A stretch of DNA of 64,000 nucleotides from Candidatus Eiseniibacteriota bacterium (GTDB taxonomy: Bacteria; Joyebacterota; Joyebacteria; Joyebacterales; Joyebacteraceae). Made by a program: the position numbers and the translations under genes. Below the pieces are notes generated by a model. The model did no database searches, had not been told where the DNA came from, and saw only the letters and a list, made by a program, of their open reading frames with translations. Location: the NCBI GenBank assembly GCA_030622115.1, contig JAUXGN010000009.1, positions 1 through 64,000 of the forward strand, written 5' to 3'. Shown here piece by piece: positions 7,593-18,700 of this stretch (within the stretch, counting starts at the first letter, position 1; each line of letters starts with the position of its first letter).

Positions 7593-10355
7593 ATGAGGGC
7601 AACTGATGGTCTGAGAAGGTCAACCGCGGTTCTGGTGACCGTCGCTGTCGTGCTTGTGGCGGGCTTCGTGCCCGCTCATGCCCAGACCGCCATCCTCATC
7701 TCCGAGATGTGTGACCCGCACCAGAACTACCTGACTGACCGGTTCATCGAGATCTATAACGCGGGGCCCACGACCGTCGATCTGACCGACTGGACGCTCG
7801 TGGCCGTAGGGAACTCCGGCGATGTTTTCTCGTGGCCCCTCTCCGGGTCGATCGATCCAGGCGAAGCTCTGGTCGCGGGAGACGAGACGACGGTCATTGT
7901 GTTTCAGGTCGACTTCCCGCTGGAAGCATGGTCGAGCAACAACAGCCTTTGGAATGGGAAGGTGGGGGACGGGGCCAAGCTTCTCAACGCCGGTTCAGTT
8001 GTCGTCGACTACGCCGTCGTGACCGGAACGCACTTCGAGAACGAAGACTACGTGCGCAACGAAGGCATCGTGCTCCCGAACACGTCCTACGATCAGTCGG
8101 AGTGGACGGCGACTCCGGCGTCCTACCCGACGGACGGAACGCCCGGCACGCATTTCACCACGACACCACCTCCCGGACCGACGATCGTGAACATCGTAAC
8201 GGACCCCGAGGCGCCGCTTCCCGGCGAGCCGGTTGATGTTGCAGCGGACGTCTCCGACACCGTTGCCATCACATCCGTCTCTCTCTTCTGGGGAACCTCT
8301 CCTCTCTCGCTGACGAACGAGATCGCCATGTCGCTCGACGCGGGCGACACCTACGACACCGACACCTCCATTCCGGCCCAGTCCGCCGGCATCACCGTCT
8401 ACTTCAAGGTCCAGGCAATCAACGATCTGCCGGGAACGAGCGTCTCCGACGTCGAGAGCTACTCGCTTCCGTACACACTCACGATCGCCGAGATCCAGGG
8501 AGGCGGATCCTCATCACCCTACGACGGCTACGCTGCGATCACTTCCGGGGTCGTGACCGGGCGCTACAACTCGTACTTCACACTTCAGGACGGCACAGGC
8601 GCCCGTAGCGGCGTGTGGGCGAGGGGTCTTGCTGCGCCCACAGTCGGTGACACGGTTACCATCAGAGGGACCGTGACGGAGAGCGACGGCTTGAACACCG
8701 GCAACACCTTCATCGTGAGCGCCAACGTGCAGAGCTCCGCACCGGCAGCAGTAGTACCGACCGCAATCGTTGTCACGACGCTCGCGCTCTCGTCGGAGGA
8801 TTACGAGGGTGTGCTTGTGATGGTGGATGATGCCGAGTGCACGAACACGACTCTCGGCTCAGGAGAATGGGAGATAGACGACGGCAGTGGCGCCGGCCTC
8901 GTCGACGATCTTGGATACGCGTTCACGCCGACACTGGGAACGGTCTACGATGTTACCGGTCCGCTCGCGTACCGCGACAGCGGCTTCAAACTCGAGCCGC
9001 GTGATGCGGCCGACATCGTGTGGGCAGGTGACAACGCCGCACCCGAACTCTTCCAGGTCTACGCGACCGACGAGGCAACCGTGCTCGTGACCTTTACGGA
9101 GGATGTCGACGAGACGACCGCCGGAACGGTCACCAACTACACGATCGATGGCCTGACCATCAGCAATGCCGTGCGGGATGCATCGAATCACGACCAGGTC
9201 ATGCTCACCGTGTCTGCCATGTCGCCCATCAACTACACGCTCATTGTTGACGGTGTTGAGGACCTCTACTCGAACGCGATGGACAATGTGAGCTACAACT
9301 TCGACTACGTCGACATCACCATCCCTGCCGGCTACTACGACAGCGCCGAGGGACTGCTTGGTGAATCTCTGCAGGCGGCCCTTCACGCGATCATCGACAA
9401 CCACGCTGTCCAGACCTACCAGTACTCGTGGATAGCCTTCAGGAGCACCGACGACAAGCCCAACGGAAAGGTCTGGGACATGTACTCCGACGTTCCGGGT
9501 GGCGTGCCGCCCTACGAGTACACGTTCGGCATCGATGAGGGCGGAGTCGGTGGTGTGGAGGGCACCGGGTACAATCGCGAGCACTCGTGGCCCAGCAGCT
9601 GGTACGGGGGAGAGGTGTACCCGATGTACTCCGACCTGTTCATGATCTACCCGACCGACAACTTTGTGAACAATCAGCGCGGTTCCGATCCATACGGCGA
9701 GGTGGACTCGCCGAGCTGGACCTCCTTGAACGGGAGCAAGAGGGGTAACTGCTCGTACTCGGGCTACTCCGGTATCGCGTTCGAACCGATCGATGCGTAC
9801 AAGGGAGATTTCGCGCGGACATATCTCTACGTGACCTCACGCTACTATTCGGAGGACGCCGCATGGCCCGGGAGTGCCATGACCGACGGGGCTGATCTTC
9901 TGCCGTGGGCCGCCGACATGCTGCTCGAGTGGCACGTTGATGACCCGGTGAGCCGGAAGGAACTTGAGCGGAACGGAACCATCTATGCGATACAAGGGAA
10001 CCGCAACCCGTTCATCGACAGACCCGATTTCGCAGCTGCCTTGTATGTGACGACAGGCGTGGACGAGTTCGCGGAGCCGACGTTCACCCTTCACCAGAAC
10101 GCGCCGAATCCATTCAACCCGACGACGACCCTGAGCTTCTCGTTGTCCGCAGGTGCGGTCGTGGAGCTTTCCGTCCACGATGTCAGCGGGAGACACGTCA
10201 CAACGCTCGCGTCAGGCGAATTTGTCGCGGGGCGTCACGAAATCGTCTGGGACGGCCGGGACGCTGGTGGAGGCAAGGCCGCATCCGGTATCTACTTGTA
10301 CAGCTTGAAGATAGGGGGATCACACGAGCGCCGGAAGATGGTGCTTCTGAAGTGA
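7593..10355 (+). CDS. Secreted extracellular nuclease: lamin-tail domain, endonuclease I domain, FlgD-like sorting domain
   Basis: LISEMCDPHQNYLTDRFIEIYNAGPTTVDLTDWTL (lamin-tail domain); GYNREHSWPSSWYGG...MYSDLFMIYPTDNFVNNQRGSDPYG (endonuclease I NREHSWP signature); ends GIYLYSLKIGGSHERRKMVLLK. Confidence 0.92.
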   Translation: MRATDGLRRSTAVLVTVAVVLVAGFVPAHAQTAILISEMCDPHQNYLTDRFIEIYNAGPTTVDLTDWTLVAVGNSGDVFSWPLSGSIDPGEALVAGDETTVIVFQVDFPLEAWSSNNSLWNGKVGDGAKLLNAGSVVVDYAVVTGTHFENEDYVRNEGIVLPNTSYDQSEWTATPASYPTDGTPGTHFTTTPPPGPTIVNIVTDPEAPLPGEPVDVAADVSDTVAITSVSLFWGTSPLSLTNEIAMSLDAGDTYDTDTSIPAQSAGITVYFKVQAINDLPGTSVSDVESYSLPYTLTIAEIQGGGSSSPYDGYAAITSGVVTGRYNSYFTLQDGTGARSGVWARGLAAPTVGDTVTIRGTVTESDGLNTGNTFIVSANVQSSAPAAVVPTAIVVTTLALSSEDYEGVLVMVDDAECTNTTLGSGEWEIDDGSGAGLVDDLGYAFTPTLGTVYDVTGPLAYRDSGFKLEPRDAADIVWAGDNAAPELFQVYATDEATVLVTFTEDVDETTAGTVTNYTIDGLTISNAVRDASNHDQVMLTVSAMSPINYTLIVDGVEDLYSNAMDNVSYNFDYVDITIPAGYYDSAEGLLGESLQAALHAIIDNHAVQTYQYSWIAFRSTDDKPNGKVWDMYSDVPGGVPPYEYTFGIDEGGVGGVEGTGYNREHSWPSSWYGGEVYPMYSDLFMIYPTDNFVNNQRGSDPYGEVDSPSWTSLNGSKRGNCSYSGYSGIAFEPIDAYKGDFARTYLYVTSRYYSEDAAWPGSAMTDGADLLPWAADMLLEWHVDDPVSRKELERNGTIYAIQGNRNPFIDRPDFAAALYVTTGVDEFAEPTFTLHQNAPNPFNPTTTLSFSLSAGAVVELSVHDVSGRHVTTLASGEFVAGRHEIVWDGRDAGGGKAASGIYLYSLKIGGSHERRKMVLLK

Positions 10356-10412
10356 TTTCGAGCGGTTTGTCACGATTTCAGGCCCTTGCGGCATGGGGCG
10401 CCAAGATTGAGC

Positions 10413-10441
10413 TTGACGCAGCGGGTCCTTTCAGTTATGCT
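10413..10441 (+). promoter_or_regulatory. Sigma70-type promoter of cold-shock gene 2 (TTGACG-17-TATGCT)
   Basis: TTGACG 10413-10418, 17-nt spacer, TATGCT 10436-10441. Confidence 0.75.
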
Positions 10442-10447
10442 GTTCGT

Positions 10448-10721
10448 TAGCAGAGGCGACCATGTTGGTATGTTGACATACCCTGAGACTCTTAGGAGGG
10501 ACTTGGCGCAGACGCCGGTTCCTTTTTTGTGTTTCAAGGGCGCCATGAGGTGCTCGGGGATGTGGAGCGGTGCTGGCGGTCGGCGATGGTGCCACCTGCA
10601 GGGGCGAATGGACCCCGTAATGAAGAAAGTCGGACGGTCGGATGAAACCCGGTCCCCGGCAAGACGATCGTCGGTGCAAGGGATTATCCCTTCCTGGCGA
10701 GATCAAGAGAGGTAGCAGACA
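10448..10721 (+). ncRNA. Conserved structured 5' leader of cold-shock gene (copy 2, with an extra internal segment of about 46-50 nt)
   Basis: Shares AGCAGAGGCGACCAnGTTGGTATGnTGACATA, GCCACCTGCAGGG, GAAGAAAGTCGGACGGTCGGA and GAGATCAAGAGAGGTAG with copy 1. Confidence 0.7.
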
Positions 10722-10937
10722 GTGAGTACGACAGGAACAGTGAAGTGGTTCAATGACAGCAAGGGCTTTGGCTTCATCTCATTGGAAGATGGGTCGAAGG
10801 ACGTTTTCGTGCATCACTCCGCGATCCAGGGCGGCGACGAGTTCAAGACGCTGAACGAAGGCGACCACGTGCAGTTCGACGTTGTCGCGGGCGAGAAGGG
10901 CCCGGCGGCCGAGAACGTTGTAAAGATCGAAGCCTAG
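10722..10937 (+). CDS. csp: Cold-shock domain protein (CspA family), paralogue
   Basis: [43 protein letters not shown]; near-identical to 2317..2532. Confidence 0.97.
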   Translation: MSTTGTVKWFNDSKGFGFISLEDGSKDVFVHHSAIQGGDEFKTLNEGDHVQFDVVAGEKGPAAENVVKIEA

Positions 10938-10968
10938 CTGCGGTCTGACCGCAGATCAGCATGAGGCA

Positions 10969-11001
10969 CAGGGCCACCCCGATGGGGTGGCCCTGTTTTT
11001 T
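10969..11001 (+). terminator. Rho-independent terminator of cold-shock gene 2
   Basis: CAGGGCCACCCC-GAT-GGGGTGGCCCTG followed by TTTTTT. Confidence 0.93.
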
Positions 11002-11109
11002 GCGTCCCAGGGTGGTGAAACCCCGCCCGTGCACCATCCTCTTCCAGGGGTCAAGACAGCGTTCCGTTGTCTGCGCGCCCGGCCCAAGTTGGCGGAGCTG
11101 GCCCGGTTC

Positions 11110-11510
11110 AGGTGTCCGACCGCATCCTGTCGCTCGAGTATGCCTTTTTTCAGGGGGGTCAATACAACTACTGGGGGAGTCTCTTCGTTGCTCTGGCCTA
11201 CGTTTCCCTGATCATGCTTCTCACGAAGAGCAATCCGCGAGGTCGTGTCTCAGCGAGACTCGCGGCCGTCGGAAGGACGGCCTTTACGAACTACCTCATG
11301 CAGACTGTCATTTGCACAACGATATTCTATGGGCACGGGTTCGGGTTTCTCGGAACCGTTGAGCGCTCGGTACAGATTCTGATCGTTCCTGCGGTGTGCG
11401 TATTCCAGATCTGGTTCTCCACCTTCTGGCTTGAACGCTTTCGATTCGGTCCTGCCGAGTGGGTCTGGCGTAGCCTGACATACATGAAGCGGCAGCCGAT
11501 GCGGCTGTAG
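11110..11510 (+). pseudogene. DUF418/YeiB-like membrane protein, C-terminal remnant only
   Basis: SLEYAFFQGGQYNYWGSLFVALAYVSLIMLL...LAAVGRTAFTNYLMQTVICTTIFYGHGFGF...WLERFRFGPAEWVWRSLTYMKRQPMRL resembles the DUF418 C-terminal domain. The N-terminal half is absent. Confidence 0.65.
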
Positions 11511-11557
11511 CCAGGTCTGCAGATCCAGGGTTCCGTAGCTGTCCGCTCCGGAACGAG

Positions 11558-11591
11558 GGACGCCCCCCAGGCTTGTGCCTGGGGGGCGTCC
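11558..11591. terminator. Bidirectional terminator stem-loop between convergent genes
   Basis: Perfect 14-bp stem GGACGCCCCCCAGG-CTTGTG-CCTGGGGGGCGTCC. Confidence 0.75.
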
Positions 11592-11673
11592 GATACTCCG
11601 CCGCGATTTCGTGCGGGAGGCGGCAGGATGCTGCTCGTTCCTTCGAACACATGGAACGGCCGGGCCCTGTCCG

Positions 11674-12471
11674 CTACCTGTACAGGGCCTTGACGCTCGT
11701 CCAGCTCGCGCTTTCAACCGGCGTTGTGTGCGCGCCTTCGATGATGAACGGGAGGCCTTGACCGTAGCCGTCGTCGTCTATGTAGGCCCAAGTGACTGTG
11801 TCGTCCACCGATTGCCACGCGTCGCCGGTATTGCCCTGGTTCCAGATCACGATGGGCGGAGCCCACGGGCCGGAGGTCAGAGTGCCGTCGGCCTGCCATA
11901 TGACGTAGTAGGTTCCCGGGCCGAGCGTTACCAGCACATCACATATGTTGGCCATGATCGGGCGATTCGTGCCGCCCGGGGCCGACTCGAGAGTTCGGTA
12001 CACCCCTGACCAGGCGGTTCCACTGAGCACGTCGGTCACCATATCGCCGAAGACAATCGTCGATGTCGGTTCGAACGGCGGACCGTCATAGATCAGAACG
12101 CGGTAGGCGGTGATCGTCGATGCCAGCGTGCTTCCTGTCTGATAGGCGAAGAATGTCATCGTCTCGATGTCCCACGTGTCGCCCACAGGTATTGTGAAAT
12201 CATCGGCCAGCCAGTTCTGGTATTCGAACTGATGTCCGTACCCATACATCCCCATGCCAAGGGTTGTGTTCTGAAGCATCGACTGGTCGGGTGCGAAGTT
12301 CATGATGGGGCCGTTGTCCCACAGGACGTCGCGGGCGCCCACCCAGACCACATCGGGATCATGTTGCTGATAGCCGGGTCCAGGAGAGAACCAGATGTTC
12401 TCATGACTCATCTCTGCCATCACGGGAACGAGGAGCGCGAAAACGAGAACTGCAGCAAGCAGTGCACGCAT
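11674..12471 (-). CDS. Secreted protein with SWxxxK C-terminal tail (hypothetical)
   Basis: Signal peptide MRALLAAVLVFALLVPVMA; ends TTPVESASWTSVKALYR. Confidence 0.8.
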   Translation of the reverse strand: MRALLAAVLVFALLVPVMAEMSHENIWFSPGPGYQQHDPDVVWVGARDVLWDNGPIMNFAPDQSMLQNTTLGMGMYGYGHQFEYQNWLADDFTIPVGDTWDIETMTFFAYQTGSTLASTITAYRVLIYDGPPFEPTSTIVFGDMVTDVLSGTAWSGVYRTLESAPGGTNRPIMANICDVLVTLGPGTYYVIWQADGTLTSGPWAPPIVIWNQGNTGDAWQSVDDTVTWAYIDDDGYGQGLPFIIEGAHTTPVESASWTSVKALYR

Positions 12472-12904
12472 TGTAGTCTCCCTTCGTGCCTGGCGGCACG
12501 ACTTATCCTACGCCTCAGGGGGCACGCGACGCGATGCAGCGAGCGGACCCGTCCGCGCGTGACAGGCTCCCGCACCTTCGCCTGGTCACCTTCGCATCCG
12601 AGTCTGTTGAGTGAATGAGCCCGCTCCGCTACCCCCCACCAATGGTCAGCGAGGGAAGTATCCCACACCACAATGCACGATGCAAACACAGAATGATTGT
12701 CACCCGGTCTGCCGGCCAGATCCTTCTCTGCCGGACGGGATACGCTTGTCTTCTGCTCAGTGGCCCAGTTCGCTGTGGTTGCCGGTGGTTCCTCGACGCC
12801 GGCGTTGGCGGAGCGGCGCCGAATGTGGTAGGACTGTGTCATACTGATTGACAGAGCGGTGCCGCGAGAACGAACGGTCCTGAGACGATAGCTGGAGGCG
12901 TATC

Positions 12905-14182
12905 ATGAGATTGGTGAGACGATCCATTACGGTCGTGGTCCTCGCGGCCGCCGGGATCATCATAGTCACGGGCGCCGCGTGCAACGCGACGCCTTCGACT
13001 GAGGAACAAACGCCGCAGGCAGACGCTATCGATGCTGCGGTTCTTGCCGAGGGCGGCAACGAGTTCGGCCTCGACCTCTATTCGCGCCTCAAGGGTGACG
13101 GCAATCTCTTCTTTTCACCGTACAGCCTCTCGACGGCGCTCACGATGACGTGGACGGGGGCGAGGGAGAACACGGCGGCTGAGATGGCGGCGGTTCTCCA
13201 CCTGCCGGTCGAGGGCGCAGCCATGCACACGCACCCGGCACGCGACGCTGTCGCAGCTGCGTCGGGTGCGCTCGAGCAGTCGCTTCTGGCATCGCCCGAT
13301 GAACGGGGATACGAGCTTCGCGTCGCCAACGCGCTCTGGGGGCAGGAGGGATACCGGTTCCTCAGCGAGTTCACAGAGAGGCTCGATGCGCACTACGGCG
13401 CCGGCATGAACCATGTTGACTTCGTGGGCGATGCGGAGGGCGCACGCATTACTATCAATGACTGGGCGGAGGACCAGACGAACGGTCGCATCGAGGGACT
13501 CATTCCGATCGGTTCGTTGGACGCCGCGACGGTTCTGGTGCTTACCAACGCCATCTACTTCAAGGGGACGTGGGCCGACCAGTTCTCAGAGGATTCGACA
13601 TACGAGGCCACATTCCACGGAACGTCGGGTGACTCGAAGGTCTCGATGATGACCCGGAAGGGCGATGTCGGGTACTTCGAGAACGATGATCTGCAGGCAA
13701 TTGAGATGCCGTACGAGGGCGGAGATCTGTCGATGATCGTGGTGCTGCCAAGAAAGGAGCTCCTTGGCGGGCTCGCGCGCATCGAGGGCGGGCTCACGAC
13801 TGAGCTCCTGAACTCCTGGGTGTTCGGGCTGCGCTCGCGCCAAGTGACCGTGCATGTGCCGAAGTTCGAGATGACGTGGGGGACCGTCGATGTCGCCCGG
13901 GATCTCGAGGCGCTTGGGATGCGGGATGCGTTCGGGGGCGGCGACTTCTCAGGCATGGATGGAACAAGAGATCTCTTCATCAGCAATGTGTTCCACAAGG
14001 CGTTCATTGCCGTGAACGAAGAGGGCAGCGAGGCTGCTGCCGCCACCGCTGTCGTAGTGGCGAGGAGTGCCATGCCCAGTGGGCTTGAGTTCCGCGCGGA
14101 TCGCCCGTTCATGTTTCTCATCAGGGACAACGCGTCGGGTGCGATCCTGTTCATGGGCAGAGTTGTGGAACTGAACGAGTGA
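12905..14182 (+). CDS. Serpin (predicted lipoprotein or secreted serine protease inhibitor)
   Basis: NLFFSPYSLSTALTMTWTGARENTAAEM; NAIYFKGTWADQF; hinge and reactive loop NEEGSEAAAATAVVVARSAMPSGLEFRADRPFMFLIRDNASGAILFMGRV. Confidence 0.96.
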   Translation: MRLVRRSITVVVLAAAGIIIVTGAACNATPSTEEQTPQADAIDAAVLAEGGNEFGLDLYSRLKGDGNLFFSPYSLSTALTMTWTGARENTAAEMAAVLHLPVEGAAMHTHPARDAVAAASGALEQSLLASPDERGYELRVANALWGQEGYRFLSEFTERLDAHYGAGMNHVDFVGDAEGARITINDWAEDQTNGRIEGLIPIGSLDAATVLVLTNAIYFKGTWADQFSEDSTYEATFHGTSGDSKVSMMTRKGDVGYFENDDLQAIEMPYEGGDLSMIVVLPRKELLGGLARIEGGLTTELLNSWVFGLRSRQVTVHVPKFEMTWGTVDVARDLEALGMRDAFGGGDFSGMDGTRDLFISNVFHKAFIAVNEEGSEAAAATAVVVARSAMPSGLEFRADRPFMFLIRDNASGAILFMGRVVELNE

Positions 14183-14301
14183 TGAGCTGTGCGCGCCGTG
14201 TCGTATACTGAGCTCCAGGGTGTTCCCGGCGTCGAGCGCCCTGATTTCGCCTGTGTGCGAGGCAGCGTCTGTTTGCAGGCACGCCAAGGGAGGTTGGCGA
14301 A

Positions 14302-14862
14302 GTGGAACTTGCCCTTACTATCCTAGTCGGCATCGGTTTGGCCGCGGCGTGCGGCTTCCGGGTCTTCGTGCCGTTTCTGGTTATCAGCATCGCGGCGTTG
14401 AGCGGGCACATTGAGCTGGCGTCAGGCTTCGAGTGGATCGGCACCTACTACGCGCTCACCGCGCTCGTGCTTGCCACGGTTCTTGAGATACTGGCGTACT
14501 ACATTCCGTGGCTCGATAACCTGATGGACTCCATTGCCACACCGGCGGCCGTCGTAGCGGGGACGGTTATCACTGCGGCCGTCATAGGTGATATGTCGCC
14601 CTTTCTGCGCTGGTCTCTAGCCGTCATCGCGGGTGTAGGGGTCGCGGGTACCGTTCAGGGGATGATGGTCGCGCTTCGCGGCGCATCGACGGCTACGACT
14701 GGGGGGCTCGCGAACCCTGTTGTCTCGACAGGAGAGCTCGCCGGCGCAGTCGTAGCATCCGTTCTGGCAGTCATTCTTCCGATCGTTTCCGTGGCGCTCC
14801 TTGCGCTGATGTCGTTCGCCGGTGTCCGCCGGGTTCGTGGGGCAAGGGCGGGGGGGCAGTAG
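14302..14862 (+). CDS. DUF4126 family membrane protein
   Basis: LTILVGIGLAAACGFRVFVPFLV...STGELAGAVVASVLAVILPIVSVALLAL; GTG start. Confidence 0.8.
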   Translation: MELALTILVGIGLAAACGFRVFVPFLVISIAALSGHIELASGFEWIGTYYALTALVLATVLEILAYYIPWLDNLMDSIATPAAVVAGTVITAAVIGDMSPFLRWSLAVIAGVGVAGTVQGMMVALRGASTATTGGLANPVVSTGELAGAVVASVLAVILPIVSVALLALMSFAGVRRVRGARAGGQ

Positions 14863-14864
14863 AC

Positions 14865-15719
14865 GTGCTCGTCTTCTTTACCTCCGACATGCACGGGAGG
14901 ATCGAGCAATACCAGCGGCTCTTCCGCTCGATTGCTGAGGAGCGCCCCGATGCGGTCCTACTCGGCGGCGATCTCTTGCCGATGCTGTTCGACTCAGGGG
15001 ATAGCGATATGGATGGGGATTTCGTGCGGGGCTTCCTGGCGGAGGGGTTCAGGCGGTTGCGGGACAGCCTCGGTTCGAGCTACCCGGAGGTTCTGCTCAT
15101 ACTTGGCAACGACGACCCACGGTTCGAGGAATCGGCTGTGATGGACGCCGCGTCGACCGGTGTGTGGCAATACATCCACAACAAACGAGTCGAACTCGGC
15201 GGGTTCTCCTTCTACGGTTACTCGTATGTGCCGCCGACTCCGTTTCTCCTCAAGGACTGGGAACGCTACGACGTGTCACGGTATGTCGATCCGGGCAGTG
15301 TCTCACCGGAAGAGGGCCGCCGCTCAGTTCCCGAAGACGCGCGCGTGACTCGCAACGCTACCATCCTCGATGACCTCAAGAAGCTTGCAGGCGCAGAGGA
15401 TCTCGAGCGATCCGTCTTCCTGTTCCACTCGCCGCCTCACCAGACCACGCTCGATCGGGCCGCGCTCGACGGCCGCATGGTCGACCATGTGCCTCTCGAT
15501 GTTCACATTGGGAGCATTGCGATCCGGCGGTTCATCGAGGACCGCCAGCCACTGATTACTCTGCACGGCCACGTGCACGAATCCGCCCGACTCATGGGTG
15601 AGTGGCACGACCGCATCGGTCGAACACACCTCTACGGTGCGGCCCACGACGGGCCCGAACTCGCGCTCGTGCGATTCGATCCGAATGTTCCGGAGAAGGC
15701 GACCAGGGAACTGTTGTAG
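14865..15719 (+). CDS. Metallophosphoesterase
   Basis: FTSDMHG, LLGGDLLPM, LGNDD and LHGHVHES motifs. Confidence 0.9.
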   Translation: MLVFFTSDMHGRIEQYQRLFRSIAEERPDAVLLGGDLLPMLFDSGDSDMDGDFVRGFLAEGFRRLRDSLGSSYPEVLLILGNDDPRFEESAVMDAASTGVWQYIHNKRVELGGFSFYGYSYVPPTPFLLKDWERYDVSRYVDPGSVSPEEGRRSVPEDARVTRNATILDDLKKLAGAEDLERSVFLFHSPPHQTTLDRAALDGRMVDHVPLDVHIGSIAIRRFIEDRQPLITLHGHVHESARLMGEWHDRIGRTHLYGAAHDGPELALVRFDPNVPEKATRELL

Positions 15720-15795
15720 GTCTTCTCGGGCCCGGGTTCATCCGGCCCGGCGGTCATCGGGGCTCCCTCAGATGACACTCACGGCCCGGCGGCGA

Positions 15796-18700
15796 TCACG
15801 GCTTTCCTAGAGGAAGCTCTCGGGCGGCGTCAGTCACGGCGCCGATCTTCGATGCATAGCTGGTCTGGTTCGCGATGTCCTCGTCAGTTATGACATGGAC
15901 GTCGAGTAGGTTCTCAGTTCTGTAGCCGGTCTGGAGATAGTTCATCTCGCTCAAGCAGCGTCCCCAACCTTCGAGCCAGCTTGCGAGTTCGCGGTCCTGC
16001 GCGTCGGTCCCGCGGGTGTGGATCAGGAGGTCGATGTCGCTCTCCGGTCCGGCCGTGGCGTTCTTTGTGCTTCCGAACACATAGATGGCCACCGTCCCGA
16101 ATCTATCCGGATCGAGTGCGGCGGCGATTCGCTCCGCCATGCGGAGCCGCCACTGCCAGTACTGCATCGGCTTGTGGGAAACCGCCTTCTGCACCGGCTG
16201 TGGCTGTTCGCTGTCTTCGTCGGGATCGACGAATAGGGCCAGTGCCTCGCCGAGGTCTGCGTTGAGAAGCACGCGGAGCAGCCGGCCGTCCGCGTTTGCG
16301 GGCACGTCGATCACCCGGATGACGTCGGCCAGGTGCGCGAAGTCGGGCACCATGCCCGGTAGCAGGTTGTCGGCGCCCAAGAGGAAACGCTCATTGAAGA
16401 TCACGTCCTCTTCGTCGGGGTAGAGCGGCAGATACCTTATGCGGGACTCGACGAGGTCCTGAAAGAAGTGCGTTCCGAAGGAGAGGTCGGGGACGTAGTC
16501 GCCCTTTTTCTTGGCGATCTCGATGAGCATGGCCGTGTTCGAGATGTCTGCGTAGGTCACGCTCACGCCCAGCTTCACGTCGCCGCGACTGCCCCAGCGC
16601 CCCGGGCCGAGCAGGATAAATCGCTTCGTCGGAAGGAGCCTGTTAAGTTTACCGACGGCGCGGGCGACGGAGAGCATCTCCTCGCGACTTCCGAGCCGGC
16701 CGTATCGTTCCGGGTCCACATACACGATGTTCGTGATGTCTGGAATCCAGCCGTTCGAGACGTAGCGGTCTGCGGTGAAGACGATATCGCTCCCGTCAAC
16801 GTCCTTGGGGATCGGAGCGGGGCCGGAGTCATCCGATTGGCTTTGCGGACGGCACTGGAGAAGGTAGAAGTCTGTGCCATCGTGGGCGAACTCGATATCG
16901 ACGGGGCTGCCGAGTCTCTCCTCGAGGATGTTGAGGATGTTGTTGAGATGCTCGATGAACTGCGTCGTCTTCGCAAGTCCGTCAAAGGTCGCCACGAGTT
17001 CGTGCTTCTCCGCATCGAACATCACGCGAGGCGGGGCTTTCCCCAGCATTCCCTCTTCAAGCAAGGAGAAAACCTTGTCGAATCCAGGGAAGCCCGATCC
17101 TACGTCCTTCAGGAGGTCCGTTATGCTCTTCGTCTCGAGCGTACCTGACTCAAGGTTGATGACGTCGATCCACTTGGGTGAGTATCGGGCGATCTCGTCG
17201 ACGGCGACGTTGACTCTGAGGTTCGGTTTGCCGGGAACGAGCAGCACCGGGTAGTCATCCGCAACGCGATCTACCGCTCTCGTTCCGATACCCGGCACGA
17301 GCCTCGCGAGGCCGTCCTCTCTCTGGATGCGAGGCGACCAGCGAAACTCGCTGTTGCTGAAAGCGACGCCGGCGAACGCCGGGAAGAAGTATTTCCCGAC
17401 CTTCATGCCGACGACCTCCTGGATCATGATCCCCATCTCCTCGTTGAACTCGAGAAGACCGCGCTCACGCCTGTACTCGATCGGGTCCGGTCCGAATGTT
17501 GAAGCGTAGACCTCCGCGATGGCGTCTGCGAGCGCTTCAAGGCGCTCGGCCTTGGTCCCTTGGTTGGCGACGAACAGGCTCTTGTACTTTCCTGAGAACG
17601 CCGTACCAAGGCGGTCTTCGAGGAGACTCGAGCTCCTCACGATCAGCGGCGAATCGGCGAAGTCGTCGAGCGCTACCGAGAGACCGTTGAGAATGCGCGG
17701 GGGGAATGTCGAGTTCTTGAAGAGACGGATGATGTCCGGATACTCCTGTCTGACTTCGTACGTCTCCTTGAACTTCTGTTCTATGACCTCCTGCAGGTCG
17801 TTGTGCCCGATGAAATCGAGAATGCCGTCGGATGGCAGGTACCATGTTTTTGGGAGCTTGATGTCTCCTACTATCTGTTCCGCGTCCACCGTGCGCCCGA
17901 GAATGCGGTGGGCGAGGAGCATGCCGGCGCTCTTCCCGCCCAATCGGCCATGGCTGCCTGCGGGAATGACCATCCGTCCAGTCAGCTCGTAGAAATCCTC
18001 GATCTCCATGTTCTCCTTCGCGATGCGCACGAAGTCGATCTGCTCGGTCAGGAGACGCTGTGCCAGTGAGACCCGCAGCGTTTTCAGTGTGGAGGATCGG
18101 AGAATATGCTTGTTGGGGATGCCGTGTTGGAAGCGACGCATCGCGTCGACGATCTCGGGCAGTGGTGAGCGCGGGTTATTGAGGATGCGCAGGAACCCCA
18201 AGGCCTTGTCTTCCTGCATCCAGCTCTGCACGCGCCCCAGGATCTCGGTCTGGCTAAGATGTTTGCTCGCCAGCTCGAACGGGGCATCGCTCATGAGGTA
18301 GTCCGGATCTTGGGCGAACCGGCACGCCGGCACATTGATCTCGCCTATGACCTCTTCCTCTGAGTCGAGCGAATCGGTTTCGCCTGTAAGCATTTGCTGC
18401 GCGCCGCTGACGCCGATCCGGCAGAGGTAGTTGAGCATCTTGTGAGCGATGCGCAGGTAGAGGCCGCGGTCGGACTCCCGGAGAAGATGGAGCGGACTGC
18501 GCCAGATCTCGGACGCGCTGACACCGCCCTGACTCTGGAGCGTCTCCCAGTCCTTCTGGATGCTCTGTAGCCGCTGGCGCAGAATGTGGTGACCGATGAG
18601 CCCGGCGATCGTGTTGATGAGTCTCACCTCATCCCTGAGGAACGGACCCTCGTTCTCGCGCGGACGCTTCTCGGTGTAGAAGACTTCCAGCGTTCCGACC

